The notes below the pieces were generated by a model that saw only the letters and a program-made list of their open reading frames with translations, was not told the DNA's origin and ran no database searches. The position numbers were made by a program, and so were the translations under genes. Positions 1 to 6,383 of a stretch of DNA of 7,815 nucleotides are shown here, piece after piece. This stretch comes from Ruminococcus flavefaciens (GTDB taxonomy: Bacteria; Bacillota; Clostridia; Oscillospirales; Ruminococcaceae): NCBI GenBank assembly GCA_902792495.1, contig CADBAC010000141.1, forward strand, positions 1 through 7,815. The letters are read 5' to 3'. Every line of letters begins with the position of its first letter. Position 1 is the stretch's first letter.

Positions 1-475
1 CCTTCTCGATATCAAGTCCCATTACGTGTACCGTGAACTTGTCCCCCACATGGATCCCCCATGTTTCGGCAAATTTGCTGAAAAGCCAGAGTCCGTCTTC
101 GTCGTCGGGGTCGAAGTCGCTTCCCTCTTCGGTCTGCGGTACGGTAACGATGGTATCATCCTGAAAATAGCAGTACATCTCGGCGGTGTTGTATTTCTCG
201 TCAGCTTTTCCCAGCACCTCGGTGCGAAGCTGAGCATCCTTTACAGCGCCGATATCCTTTATCTTTTTCAGCTGTTCATCGCTGAATCCTGCACCGTATA
301 TCCAGCCGTCAGCAAAATTTGCGGACTTTTCGTACGCCTCCCTCGCCTTATTGCCGCCTATGACGTTCGCCTGAAATCCCGTATAGCACCACATGGCAAT
401 GAGTGAAAGCAGCATTATCGAGAAAAACTGTGCAAAGTTAGCCTTTATGTCTCTTAGCATTTTACGTTTCAGCAT
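1..475 (-). CDS. FtsX-type ABC transporter permease, N-terminal part (cut by window edge)
   Basis: This is the first 158 codons of a membrane permease; the gene runs off the left edge. It begins MLKRKMLRDIKANFAQFFSI, and one hydrophobic segment at about residues 12-28 is the first transmembrane helix. A soluble, acidic extracellular region follows, as in the large FtsX/MacB-type permeases of Firmicutes that act in lipid, lipoprotein or antimicrobial-peptide export. The start is chosen at 475 because GAGGTGA lies just upstream and no in-frame alternative fits better. Its start is 10 bases after the stop of the ATP-binding protein gene, so the two form an operon and presumably one transporter. 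The substrate cannot be told from this fragment. The family call rests on the N-terminal helix, the hydrophilic loop and the ATPase partner; the catalytic-side FtsX domain is outside the window. Confidence 0.85.
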   Translation of the reverse strand, partial: MLKRKMLRDIKANFAQFFSIMLLSLIAMWCYTGFQANVIGGNKAREAYEKSANFADGWIYGAGFSDEQLKKIKDIGAVKDAQLRTEVLGKADEKYNTAEMYCYFQDDTIVTVPQTEEGSDFDPDDEDGLWLFSKFAETWGIHVGDKFTVHVMGLDIEK

Positions 476-485
476 TGCCGTCACC

Positions 486-1187
486 TCACCATTCGATATC
501 GCTGACGGACATAGGATTTTCGTTGGTCTTGACGGACTTTATCTTGCCGTTGCGCATATGTATTATCTTATTGGCGCATTTTGCTATATCGGCATTGTGA
601 GTAACGACGATAACTGTATTCCCGTGTTCTGTGGACAGCTTCTGGAGAAGGTCTATCACCAGCTTGCCCGTTTCGGAATCAAGTGCGCCTGTGGGTTCGT
701 CGCCGAGGATTATTTTCGGATTCTTGGCAAGTGCCCTTGCAATGGAAACTCTCTGCTGCTGTCCGCCTGACATCTGTGTGGGGAACTTGTTTTTCTGGTC
801 GGAGAGTCCGACTCTGTCCAGCATTTCGTCAGCGCTGAGTGCGTCCTTTTTGATATCTTTCACCAGCGCTACATTCTCATAAGCCGTAAGGCCGGGAAGA
901 AGATTGTAAAACTGAAAAATGAACCCGATAGTGTCAGCACGGTATTCCGAAAGCTGTTTGTCGTTATACGATGATATCTCCTTGCCGTCAACGATGACCT
1001 TTCCCTCGGTTGGTACGTCCATACCTCCAAGCATATTCAGCACCGTGGACTTTCCTGCGCCCGACTGTCCGAGAATGACTACAAATTCCCCTTTTTCTAT
1101 GGTGAAGCTTACATGGTCAACTGCGACCTGTTTTCCTTCGCCTTTTCCGTAGATCCTGACTACGTCCTTGAATTCTACTGCTGTCAT
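486..1187 (-). CDS. ABC transporter ATP-binding protein (MacB/LolD-type)
   Basis: A 233-residue ATPase that energises the permease encoded just downstream. All nucleotide-binding motifs are present in order: Walker [10 protein letters not shown] (40-48), Q-loop Gln92, signature MSGGQQQRV (139-147), Walker B IILGDE with catalytic Glu164, D-loop ALD (168-170) and switch His197 in VVTHN. The length and the sequence [10 protein letters not shown] are typical of the ATPases that pair with FtsX-like permeases (LolD/MacB/SalX group, usually 220-255 residues). The start at 1187 is supported by AAGGAGG seven bases upstream. It is the first gene of the operon, behind a strong promoter with an operator-like inverted repeat in the leader, which suggests control by a repressor not encoded in this window. 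The substrate is unknown; export of a peptide or lipid-linked compound is an inference from the family. Confidence 0.95.
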   Translation of the reverse strand: MTAVEFKDVVRIYGKGEGKQVAVDHVSFTIEKGEFVVILGQSGAGKSTVLNMLGGMDVPTEGKVIVDGKEISSYNDKQLSEYRADTIGFIFQFYNLLPGLTAYENVALVKDIKKDALSADEMLDRVGLSDQKNKFPTQMSGGQQQRVSIARALAKNPKIILGDEPTGALDSETGKLVIDLLQKLSTEHGNTVIVVTHNADIAKCANKIIHMRNGKIKSVKTNENPMSVSDIEW

Positions 1188-1203
1188 AATATCCTCCTTA
1201 TTC

Positions 1204-1235
1204 TAACTATATCATCTGTTAGTTATAACAAACTA
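1204..1235. promoter_or_regulatory. Putative repressor operator in the leader of the ABC operon
   Basis: TAACTA (1204-1209) and TAGTTA (1220-1225) form a perfect 6-base inverted repeat around a 10-base spacer. A third half-site, AACTA (1231-1235), makes a second inverted pair with TAGTT (1220-1224). The cluster lies between the expected transcription start and the ribosome binding site, where a bound TetR-, MarR- or GntR-type repressor would block transcription. The repeats are seen in the sequence; the regulator type is a guess. Confidence 0.5.
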
Positions 1236-1242
1236 TATAAGA

Positions 1243-1271
1243 ATTATAACACTCCGAAACACAACAATCAA
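1243..1271 (-). promoter_or_regulatory. Promoter of the ABC transporter operon
   Basis: On the minus strand TTGATT (1266-1271) and TATAAT (1243-1248) are separated by exactly 17 bases. TG stands one base before the -10 box, giving an extended -10. Transcription should start near 1236, about 50 bases before the ATPase start codon. The match to the sigma-A consensus is seen directly; activity is inferred. Confidence 0.8.
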
Positions 1272-1283
1272 TACCGCAGACAA

Positions 1284-1317
1284 AAAAGAGGAGAAACTCC
1301 CAGTTTTCTCCTCTTTT
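1284..1317 (-). terminator. Rho-independent terminator after the P-type ATPase gene
   Basis: AAAAGAGGAGAAA (1284-1296) pairs perfectly over 13 bases with TTTCTCCTCTTTT (1305-1317) around an 8-base loop. Read on the minus strand the hairpin ends in six T residues. It lies about 46 bases past the pump's stop codon and just upstream of the ABC promoter, so it insulates the two minus-strand units. On the plus strand the hairpin is followed by GATACG and then seven T, so it might work in both directions, though no plus-strand gene reads into it. Confidence 0.85.
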
Positions 1318-1362
1318 GATACGTTTTTTTATACACAAATGCTCCGAACAGACATTGTCTTG

Positions 1363-3465
1363 TTAGCCTTCGTTATCATCTTCAGGTATCTCGTGACCTT
1401 TAAGGTCTGTCATGCTTCTCATTCCTATTGCAAGAGTCGAGGCATTATGCAGAAGTGCAGACATGGCAGGCGGAAGTATTCCCACAACTCCAAGTACGAT
1501 AAGTCCTGCGTTGAAGCCAATGATAGTTCTGTAGTTGCGGTGTATCCTCTTCATCAGCCCGTCGCTGAGTTTTTTCAGCTCTACAAGAGCGTAAAGGTCC
1601 TCGGCAGAAATGGTGATATCCGCTATTTCACGGGCAATTGCCGCTCCTGTGCTGATAGCTATACCTGCATCGGCTTCGCTGAGTGCAGGAGAATCATTCA
1701 CACCGTCGCCTATCATAATGACCTTGCGGCCTCTGCGGTGTTCCTCACGAATGAACTCTGCCTTATCTTCGGGAAGCACTTCTGCGTGGTATTCGTCCAC
1801 GCCGACCTTTTCCGCAACAGCTTTTGCAGTCCGCTCGTTGTCGCCGGTCATCATGACAACATTTGCGATGCCTGCGGAGTGAAGCGCATCTATAACGTCA
1901 GCGGCTTCGCTTCTCAGCGGGTCTTCGATGCATATTACTGCCGCAACCTCTCCGCCTATTGCAAGGTAAAGATGAGAATACTGCTTGGGCAGATGTCGGA
2001 ATATCCTGTCATCAGGCACTTTGCATCCCTCGTCCTCAATGACGAAATGATGGCTTCCGATGAGTACCTTCTCCCCTTCCACAGAACTTAATATGCCGTG
2101 AGCGACAACGTATTCAACTTTTGAATGGCGCTCCTCGTGGAGAAGTCCACGCTTTTCCGCTTCTTCCACAACAGCGTTGGCTATTGAATGTGGATAATGC
2201 TCCTCCAGACAAGCGGCAAGCCTGAGCATTTCATTCTCGTCACGTCCGCCGAATGTGATTATCTCCGCAACTTTCGGCTTTGAATAGGTAAGTGTGCCCG
2301 TCTTGTCGAAAACTATGGTATCCGCCTCGGAAACGGCTTCAAGGAAACGTCCGCCCTTGACGGTGATACCTGCACGGCTGCACTCACGCATTGCGGAAAG
2401 CACGGATATCGGCATTGCCAGTTTAAGTGCGCATGAGAAATCCACCATGAGTATGGACACTGCCCTTGTCACGTTTCGTGTTATGAGGTAAGTGAGCAGA
2501 GTTGCGCCCAGACTCCACGGCACCAGTCCGTCAGCCAGATGCGAAGCCTTATCTTCTGCGGCTGACTTCATCTTTTCCGACTCCTCTATCATCTGAACGA
2601 TACGGTCGTATCGTCCGCCGCCTGCGGTATTTGTGACGGAAACGGTGCATTCGCCGTCCTCCACAACAGTACCTGCGTAAACGTAAGCGCCCCCGGACTT
2701 GTGGACAGCCACGGATTCGCCTGTCATTGAAGCCTGATTTACCATAGCATCGCCCTCTATGACCTTTCCGTCCAGCGGTATCATCGAGCCTGTGCGGATA
2801 ACTATGCAGTCGCCCTTGCTGACGGATGAAACAGGCACAAGAACTTCGCTGCCGTCGGAAGCTTTCAGCCAGACCTGTTCAACTCCGAGGGACATCGTCC
2901 TTGCAAGGTCGTCAACGGAGCGCTTATGAGTCCATTCATCGAGGATATCGCCTATCTTCAGCAGGAACATTACCGAGCCTGCGGTGTTGAAATCGCCTCT
3001 TGCCATTGATACTCCGATGGCAACTGCGTCGAGAACGGCAACTTCAAGCCTGCCGCTGAACAGACATTTCAGTCCCCTCCATATGTATCTTACCGATCTT
3101 ACTGCGGAAATCACCCGCCTGATCGGTGCGGGGATGATAAGCTTGTGGATTATCCTGTGCGCTATGGCAGAGGTAAGCTTCTCCTCATACTCACGGTTAA
3201 GTTCCCTGCCTGTGTGGTCGGGCACAAGAGAAGTGCATCTCTCAGCGGTGAATGACAGGTTGGAAAGCCCGTGGATAATGTCCTCCCTCGGGCAGACATA
3301 TGTTATAACGGCATCGCAGGTGCGCTCGAAAACCTTTACTCTGCTGACACCTTTCACTGCCGACAGCGCATACTCTGCGATATCAGCCTGATGAAGCGTC
3401 ATTCTCGGCTGGCAGAAGTGTACACGTATCCGGCCTTTTGATTCATGCAGTATAGTACATCTCAT
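1363..3465 (-). CDS. P1B-type heavy-metal translocating ATPase with an S-C-A-L-K metal-site motif
   Basis: A 700-residue metal-transporting P-type ATPase. An N-terminal HMA-like domain (about 1-75, with GRIRVHF) lacks the CxxC metal pair. The actuator domain has TGES at 248-251, the phosphorylation site DKTGT starts at Asp387, and HYPHSIA (423-429) stands where P1B pumps carry their His-Pro motif. TGDN (540-543) and GDGVND (586-591) complete the P-domain, and two hydrophobic segments follow about residue 645. The membrane metal site, normally CPC, CPH or SPC, reads DFSCALKLAMP (342-352), with Cys345 and Lys348 but no Pro next to the Cys. Such pumps occur in many Clostridia next to a DUF6110 gene. 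The metal is unknown; export of a divalent cation such as Mn, Zn or Fe is an inference. AAGGGAG supports the start at 3465. The gene follows the small DUF6110-type gene and ends before a strong terminator. Confidence 0.93.
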   Translation of the reverse strand: MRCTILHESKGRIRVHFCQPRMTLHQADIAEYALSAVKGVSRVKVFERTCDAVITYVCPREDIIHGLSNLSFTAERCTSLVPDHTGRELNREYEEKLTSAIAHRIIHKLIIPAPIRRVISAVRSVRYIWRGLKCLFSGRLEVAVLDAVAIGVSMARGDFNTAGSVMFLLKIGDILDEWTHKRSVDDLARTMSLGVEQVWLKASDGSEVLVPVSSVSKGDCIVIRTGSMIPLDGKVIEGDAMVNQASMTGESVAVHKSGGAYVYAGTVVEDGECTVSVTNTAGGGRYDRIVQMIEESEKMKSAAEDKASHLADGLVPWSLGATLLTYLITRNVTRAVSILMVDFSCALKLAMPISVLSAMRECSRAGITVKGGRFLEAVSEADTIVFDKTGTLTYSKPKVAEIITFGGRDENEMLRLAACLEEHYPHSIANAVVEEAEKRGLLHEERHSKVEYVVAHGILSSVEGEKVLIGSHHFVIEDEGCKVPDDRIFRHLPKQYSHLYLAIGGEVAAVICIEDPLRSEAADVIDALHSAGIANVVMMTGDNERTAKAVAEKVGVDEYHAEVLPEDKAEFIREEHRRGRKVIMIGDGVNDSPALSEADAGIAISTGAAIAREIADITISAEDLYALVELKKLSDGLMKRIHRNYRTIIGFNAGLIVLGVVGILPPAMSALLHNASTLAIGMRSMTDLKGHEIPEDDNEG

Positions 3466-3486
3466 AAAAACTCTCCCTTATGGAAA

Positions 3487-3506
3487 CAGACCGCCGAAGC
3501 GGTCTG
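3487..3506 (-). other. Intercistronic UUCG hairpin between the small protein and the metal pump
   Basis: CAGACCGC and GCGGTCTG form a perfect 8-bp GC-rich stem. On the minus (transcribed) strand the loop is TTCG closed by C-G, the very stable cUUCGg tetraloop. Only TTT-CC follows, so it would be a weak terminator at best. It fills most of the 59-base gap between the upstream stop and the pump start, and may act as a partial terminator or as an mRNA processing or stability element that favours the small gene. Confidence 0.6.
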
Positions 3507-3524
3507 CATTGTCTGATATCGGAA

Positions 3525-3821
3525 TCACTCTTCGCTTGTGTCAGCTATCTCCTCATCAGCGCACTCATCTGCGATAACAGCAGCTTCTTCCTCAGCAGCA
3601 CGCTCCTCGTTGATAGCCTTTGCATCGGACAGTATGTCGTCACAGTTTTCACGAACAGTAGTAACTGTTTCCATTACTGTATCCTTTGCACGGAGAACAG
3701 CAGCTGTAGCATTTGTATAGCATTTCTTAGCGTCTTTGCTTGAAAGCACCTTGATACCTGCCGTTCCAAAAAGAACTCCGCCTGCAAACAGACCGATCTT
3801 TGACCATGAAATATTCGACAT
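3525..3821 (-). CDS. Small membrane-anchored DUF6110-type protein
   Basis: A 98-residue protein that I recognise as DUF6110-like; its function is unknown. A short polar N-terminus is followed by one Gly-rich hydrophobic helix (about 9-26, GLFAGGVLFGTAGIKVL), then a mostly helical region (29-75) and a strongly acidic tail (72-98) rich in Glu, Asp and Ala. Cys34, Cys60 and Cys87 are spread through the soluble part. The start is placed at ATG 3821 because GAGGTGA lies 5 bases upstream; a GTG start nine bases earlier would overlap that site. It is the first gene of a two-gene unit with the P1B ATPase, a pairing I remember from other Clostridia. That points to a role at the membrane with the pump, perhaps as a partner or metal-handling accessory, but nothing in the sequence proves it. 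Confidence 0.85.
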   Translation of the reverse strand: MSNISWSKIGLFAGGVLFGTAGIKVLSSKDAKKCYTNATAAVLRAKDTVMETVTTVRENCDDILSDAKAINEERAAEEEAAVIADECADEEIADTSEE

Positions 3822-3866
3822 TAATATCACCTCTTATTCGCCATTCTGTGGCTTTTCTTTAATACT

Positions 3867-3875
3867 ATGATATCA
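3867..3875 (-). promoter_or_regulatory. Possible extended -10 promoter for the DUF6110-pump unit
   Basis: On the minus strand TGATATCAT (3867-3875) matches an extended -10 (TGnTATAAT with one mismatch) about 45 bases before the DUF6110 start codon. I see no good -35 box 16-18 bases upstream. The same bases contain the 8-bp palindrome TGATATCA, which could be part of an operator. Weak call. Confidence 0.35.
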
Positions 3876-4003
3876 CATACAGGGGCGTTGTTCCGCTCCG
3901 AAACGACAAAAAATGCTATCATCTGCTAATATCCGTCCGCACCGATATTGCGGCTGTGCCGTACCGCTTTAAAGTGTTCCGCTCCAATCGGGCACGGCAT
4001 ATA

Positions 4004-4032
4004 TTGACATTTCCGTTTACATGGGATATAAT
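4004..4032 (+). promoter_or_regulatory. Consensus sigma-A promoter for the glycerate kinase gene
   Basis: TTGACA (4004-4009) and TATAAT (4027-4032) are both perfect consensus hexamers with a 17-base spacer. Transcription should begin near 4039, leaving a leader of about 20 bases before the start codon at 4060. This rules out the in-frame ATG at 4021, which lies inside the promoter. Confidence 0.92.
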
Positions 4033-4059
4033 CATCATATCAATGTTAAGGAGAACGTC

Positions 4060-5068
4060 ATGGATAATAGAAAACCGATTCAGGTCAGCAATGATATGAA
4101 TGTGCTGATAGCTATAGATTCATTCAAGGGCAGCCTTACTTCTCTTGAAGCAGGCAGAGCCGCCGCCGAGGGAATAAAGCGTGTATTTCCCAATGCGGTC
4201 ACCGAGATCAGACCCGTTGCGGACGGCGGAGAGGGCACAGCCGATGCCCTTACGGAAGGACTTGGCGGAACCGTAGAAAAAGCGGAAGTTACAGGTCCTT
4301 CCGGGAAAAAGGTCACAGCCCGATACGGCATACTCCCCGACGGCACAGCAGTCATAGAAATGGCGGCGGCTTCGGGACTGACTCTCATCCCTGCAAGTGA
4401 ACGTGACCCTATGCATACCACTTCATTCGGCACAGGCGAACTCATCCGCAGCGCCATTGAAAAGGGCTGCCGCAGATTCATCATCGGCATTGGCGGAAGT
4501 GCCACCAACGACGGAGGTATCGGCTGTTTGCAGGCTCTCGGATTCGGTATGCTCGACGAAAACGGCCGTCAGGTAAGCTTCGGTGCGTCAGGGCTCGCTC
4601 AGCTTCATGATATTGATATGAGCGGAGTTATGCCACAGCTGAAAGAATGCACATTCAACATTGCCGGCGACGTAAAAAATCCCCTCTGCGGCGAGAAGGG
4701 ATGCAGTAAAGTATTCGCCCGTCAGAAAGGCGCTGACGATGCTATGATAGAAAAATTCCGTTCTGGACGCTGTAAAAAATGCGGATATCGTCATTACCGG
4801 CGAAGGCTGTCTCGACGGTCAGACTGCCATGGGAAAAGCTCCCGCAGGTATCGCCGCCATAGCAAAGAAGTACGGCAGACCCGTCATCGCCATAAGCGGC
4901 ATTGCAGGCAAAGGCGCTGAGAAATGCAACTCCTGCGGCATCGACGCATTTTTTCCTGTTCTGCGCAGAATCTGCACCGCCGAAGAAGCTATGGAAAAAG
5001 CCGCAGCTGCCGCAAATGTCTCAGATACCGCCGAGCAGATATTCCGCCTTCTTGCAATATGCAGCTAA
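4060..5068 (+). pseudogene. glxK: Glycerate 2-kinase (GlxK/GarK family), broken by an internal deletion and frameshift
   Basis: The intact enzyme phosphorylates D-glycerate to 2-phosphoglycerate with ATP, feeding glycerate into glycolysis. The start at 4060 follows AAGGAG and adds 12 residues before the usual N-terminus (MNVLIAIDSFKGS, from 4096). Codons 1-233 match the family well: RPVADGGEGT (51-60), IEMAAASGL (99-107), IGIGGSATNDGG (142-153), then FARQKGADDAMIEKF. After base 4758 this frame turns into a Arg/His-rich nonsense tail and stops at 4920. The family sequence resumes in the +1 frame (about 4757-5068) with SVLDAVKNADIVITGEG and the normal C-terminus. Compared with E. coli GarK as I remember it (about 381 residues), roughly 50-55 residues are missing at the junction, including the conserved Pro-Gly-Ala-Gly-Ala-Ala-Gly-Gly stretch. 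The defect is therefore a deletion of length 3n+2, not a one-base slip. The protein should be inactive, unless the lesion is an assembly error. Confidence 0.88.
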
Positions 5069-5085
5069 TTCTGAGTTTACATCTG

Positions 5086-5568
5086 TCAGCCGTTGCGGCA
5101 TTTGTCGTAGATGCGGAATGTTATCGGAGCGGAACCGCATCTTTCGTATGAAGTAAGCCTGAACTCCTTTTCGCTGAATTCGGGGAAATATACATCGCCG
5201 TCGTATTCCTCATCGAGGACAGTGAGATATATCCTGTCGGCTATGGCAAGTCCTTCACGGTAGACTGCCGCTCCTCCGCAGAGAAAAATATTCTCCCGTC
5301 CCGATCTTACGGCGATCTCAACGGCTTCTGCAAGATTGTGGGCGAGGGCCGTACCTTCGGGAGCGGTCTGAAGTTTCGCTGACACTACAATATTATATCG
5401 GTTCGGAAGCGGCCTGCCTATGTCCTCATAGGTGCGTCTGCCCATGATGACCGCACCGCCGCTTGTAATTCTGCGGAAGTAGGCCATATCCTCGGGAATA
5501 TCCCACGGTATCTTTCCGCCTGCACCGATAACTCCGTTTTTTGCGGCGGCGGCAATAATGCTTATCAT
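5086..5568 (-). CDS. folA: Dihydrofolate reductase
   Basis: A 160-residue cytosolic enzyme that reduces dihydrofolate to tetrahydrofolate with NADPH; the length is normal. Visible hallmarks are the N-terminal strand MISIIAAAAKNGVIG, the IPWDIPED segment (20-27) with the catalytic acid Asp27, MGRRTYE (42-48) at the NADPH site, Arg57 in LPNRYNIVVS, which contacts the folate glutamate, FLCGGAAVY (95-103) binding NADPH phosphate, and YLT with Thr116. It is the last gene of the folate operon. Its ATG overlaps the folB-folK stop codon by four bases (ATGA) and the AGAGG site sits unusually close, so its translation is probably coupled. It ends 17 bases from the end of the oppositely oriented glycerate kinase gene. 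Confidence 0.95.
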   Translation of the reverse strand: MISIIAAAAKNGVIGAGGKIPWDIPEDMAYFRRITSGGAVIMGRRTYEDIGRPLPNRYNIVVSAKLQTAPEGTALAHNLAEAVEIAVRSGRENIFLCGGAAVYREGLAIADRIYLTVLDEEYDGDVYFPEFSEKEFRLTSYERCGSAPITFRIYDKCRNG

Positions 5569-6383
5569 ACCTCTTTAAGTCCCTCCAGAAGCTGAGCCAC
5601 TGTCTTTCCGAGGACGGGATGGCGGTAATTCGGCATAAGCTGAGCGGCAGGCTCAAGTACAAAGCTTCTGTTGTGCATATCTGCGTGTGGGATGATAAGG
5701 TCGTCATCCTCCATTATCACCTTGTCGTAGAAGATGATGTCAAGGTCGAGAGTACGTGGTCCCCAGTGTATCTCACGTTTGCGGCCGGCCTTATTTTCAA
5801 TATCGTGAAGCAGATCGAGAAGTCCGTGAGGCGAAAGCATGGTGCGGAATCTGACAGCGCCGTTTATGAAATCGTCCTGTTCGGTGTAGCCGTAGGGCTT
5901 TGTCACGATAAGGTCGGAACAGCGGATATCCTTATTGTAACGGCTGTTTTTCAGTTCAGCTACGGCATTTTCGATACAGCTTCGGCTGTCGCCCATGTTC
6001 GAGCCAAGAGCCACAAGTACGTCGTGCCAGCCACGCTTTATCTTCACAGAAACAGACCCGAACTCCATATCTATGGGAGCTTCGGGTTTTCTTATTTCTA
6101 TCTCAACGCTGTCCACAAGGCTGTATTCACAGAGAATAGCCTCCGCTACGGACTGAGCGGCGGTCTCGATAAGTTTGTATGTATTTTCGGTCATCACCCT
6201 GCCGATGAGTTCGCAGACAGTGCCGTAATTCACGGAATCATCAAGGCAGTCGGAAATGCCTGCTTTTTCGGTGTCAACGTACAGCACAGCATTGACGCAG
6301 AAATTCTGACCGTTGATGTTCTCATGCTCGAAAACTCCGTGGTGAGCGAATATTTTCAGTTCATCAATACAAATCTTATCCAT
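5565..6383 (-). CDS. folBK: Bifunctional dihydroneopterin aldolase / HPPK (FolB-FolK fusion)
   Basis: A 272-residue fusion for two consecutive folate steps. FolB (about 1-117) cleaves dihydroneopterin to 6-hydroxymethyl-dihydropterin; it shows HHGVFEHE (14-21), the active-site VNYGTV with Tyr53, and IRKPEAPI with Lys99. FolK (about 120-272) transfers pyrophosphate from ATP to that product; it shows VALGSNMGD (124-132), HWGPRTLDLDI (206-216) with the metal-binding Asp213 and Asp215, and IPHADMHNRSFVLEP (231-245). Both halves keep their key residues, so both should be active. The start at 6383 has AGAGG eight bases upstream and overlaps the folP stop by eight bases. Fused FolB-FolK proteins are known in other bacteria; fusion lets the intermediate pass between the two sites, an inference here. 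Confidence 0.95.
   Translation of the reverse strand: MDKICIDELKIFAHHGVFEHENINGQNFCVNAVLYVDTEKAGISDCLDDSVNYGTVCELIGRVMTENTYKLIETAAQSVAEAILCEYSLVDSVEIEIRKPEAPIDMEFGSVSVKIKRGWHDVLVALGSNMGDSRSCIENAVAELKNSRYNKDIRCSDLIVTKPYGYTEQDDFINGAVRFRTMLSPHGLLDLLHDIENKAGRKREIHWGPRTLDLDIIFYDKVIMEDDDLIIPHADMHNRSFVLEPAAQLMPNYRHPVLGKTVAQLLEGLKEV

Noticed and set aside
22..237. Short minus-strand open frame within the permease gene
   Set aside because: It is out of frame with the permease sequence, which continues with a coherent hydrophilic domain through the same bases.
1339..2091. 250-codon open frame on the plus strand opposite the P-type ATPase
   Set aside because: The minus strand encodes a complete, motif-rich ATPase here; the plus-strand translation is Cys/His/Tyr-rich without recognisable domains and has no ribosome binding site.
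3889..3985. Direct repeat TGTTCCGCTCC (3889-3899 and 3975-3985) in the divergent intergenic region
   Set aside because: Only two 11-base copies 86 bases apart, neither placed at a clear promoter element; could be chance or a minor operator, not enough to annotate.
4021..4059. Longer N-terminus for glycerate kinase starting at ATG 4021
   Set aside because: The ATG lies between the -35 and -10 boxes, so it would not be transcribed; ATG 4060 has AAGGAG just upstream.
4750..4762. Programmed ribosomal frameshift in glycerate kinase (A-rich stretch)
   Set aside because: A slip would rejoin the frames but not supply the roughly 50 missing conserved residues, so the product would still lack part of the active site.
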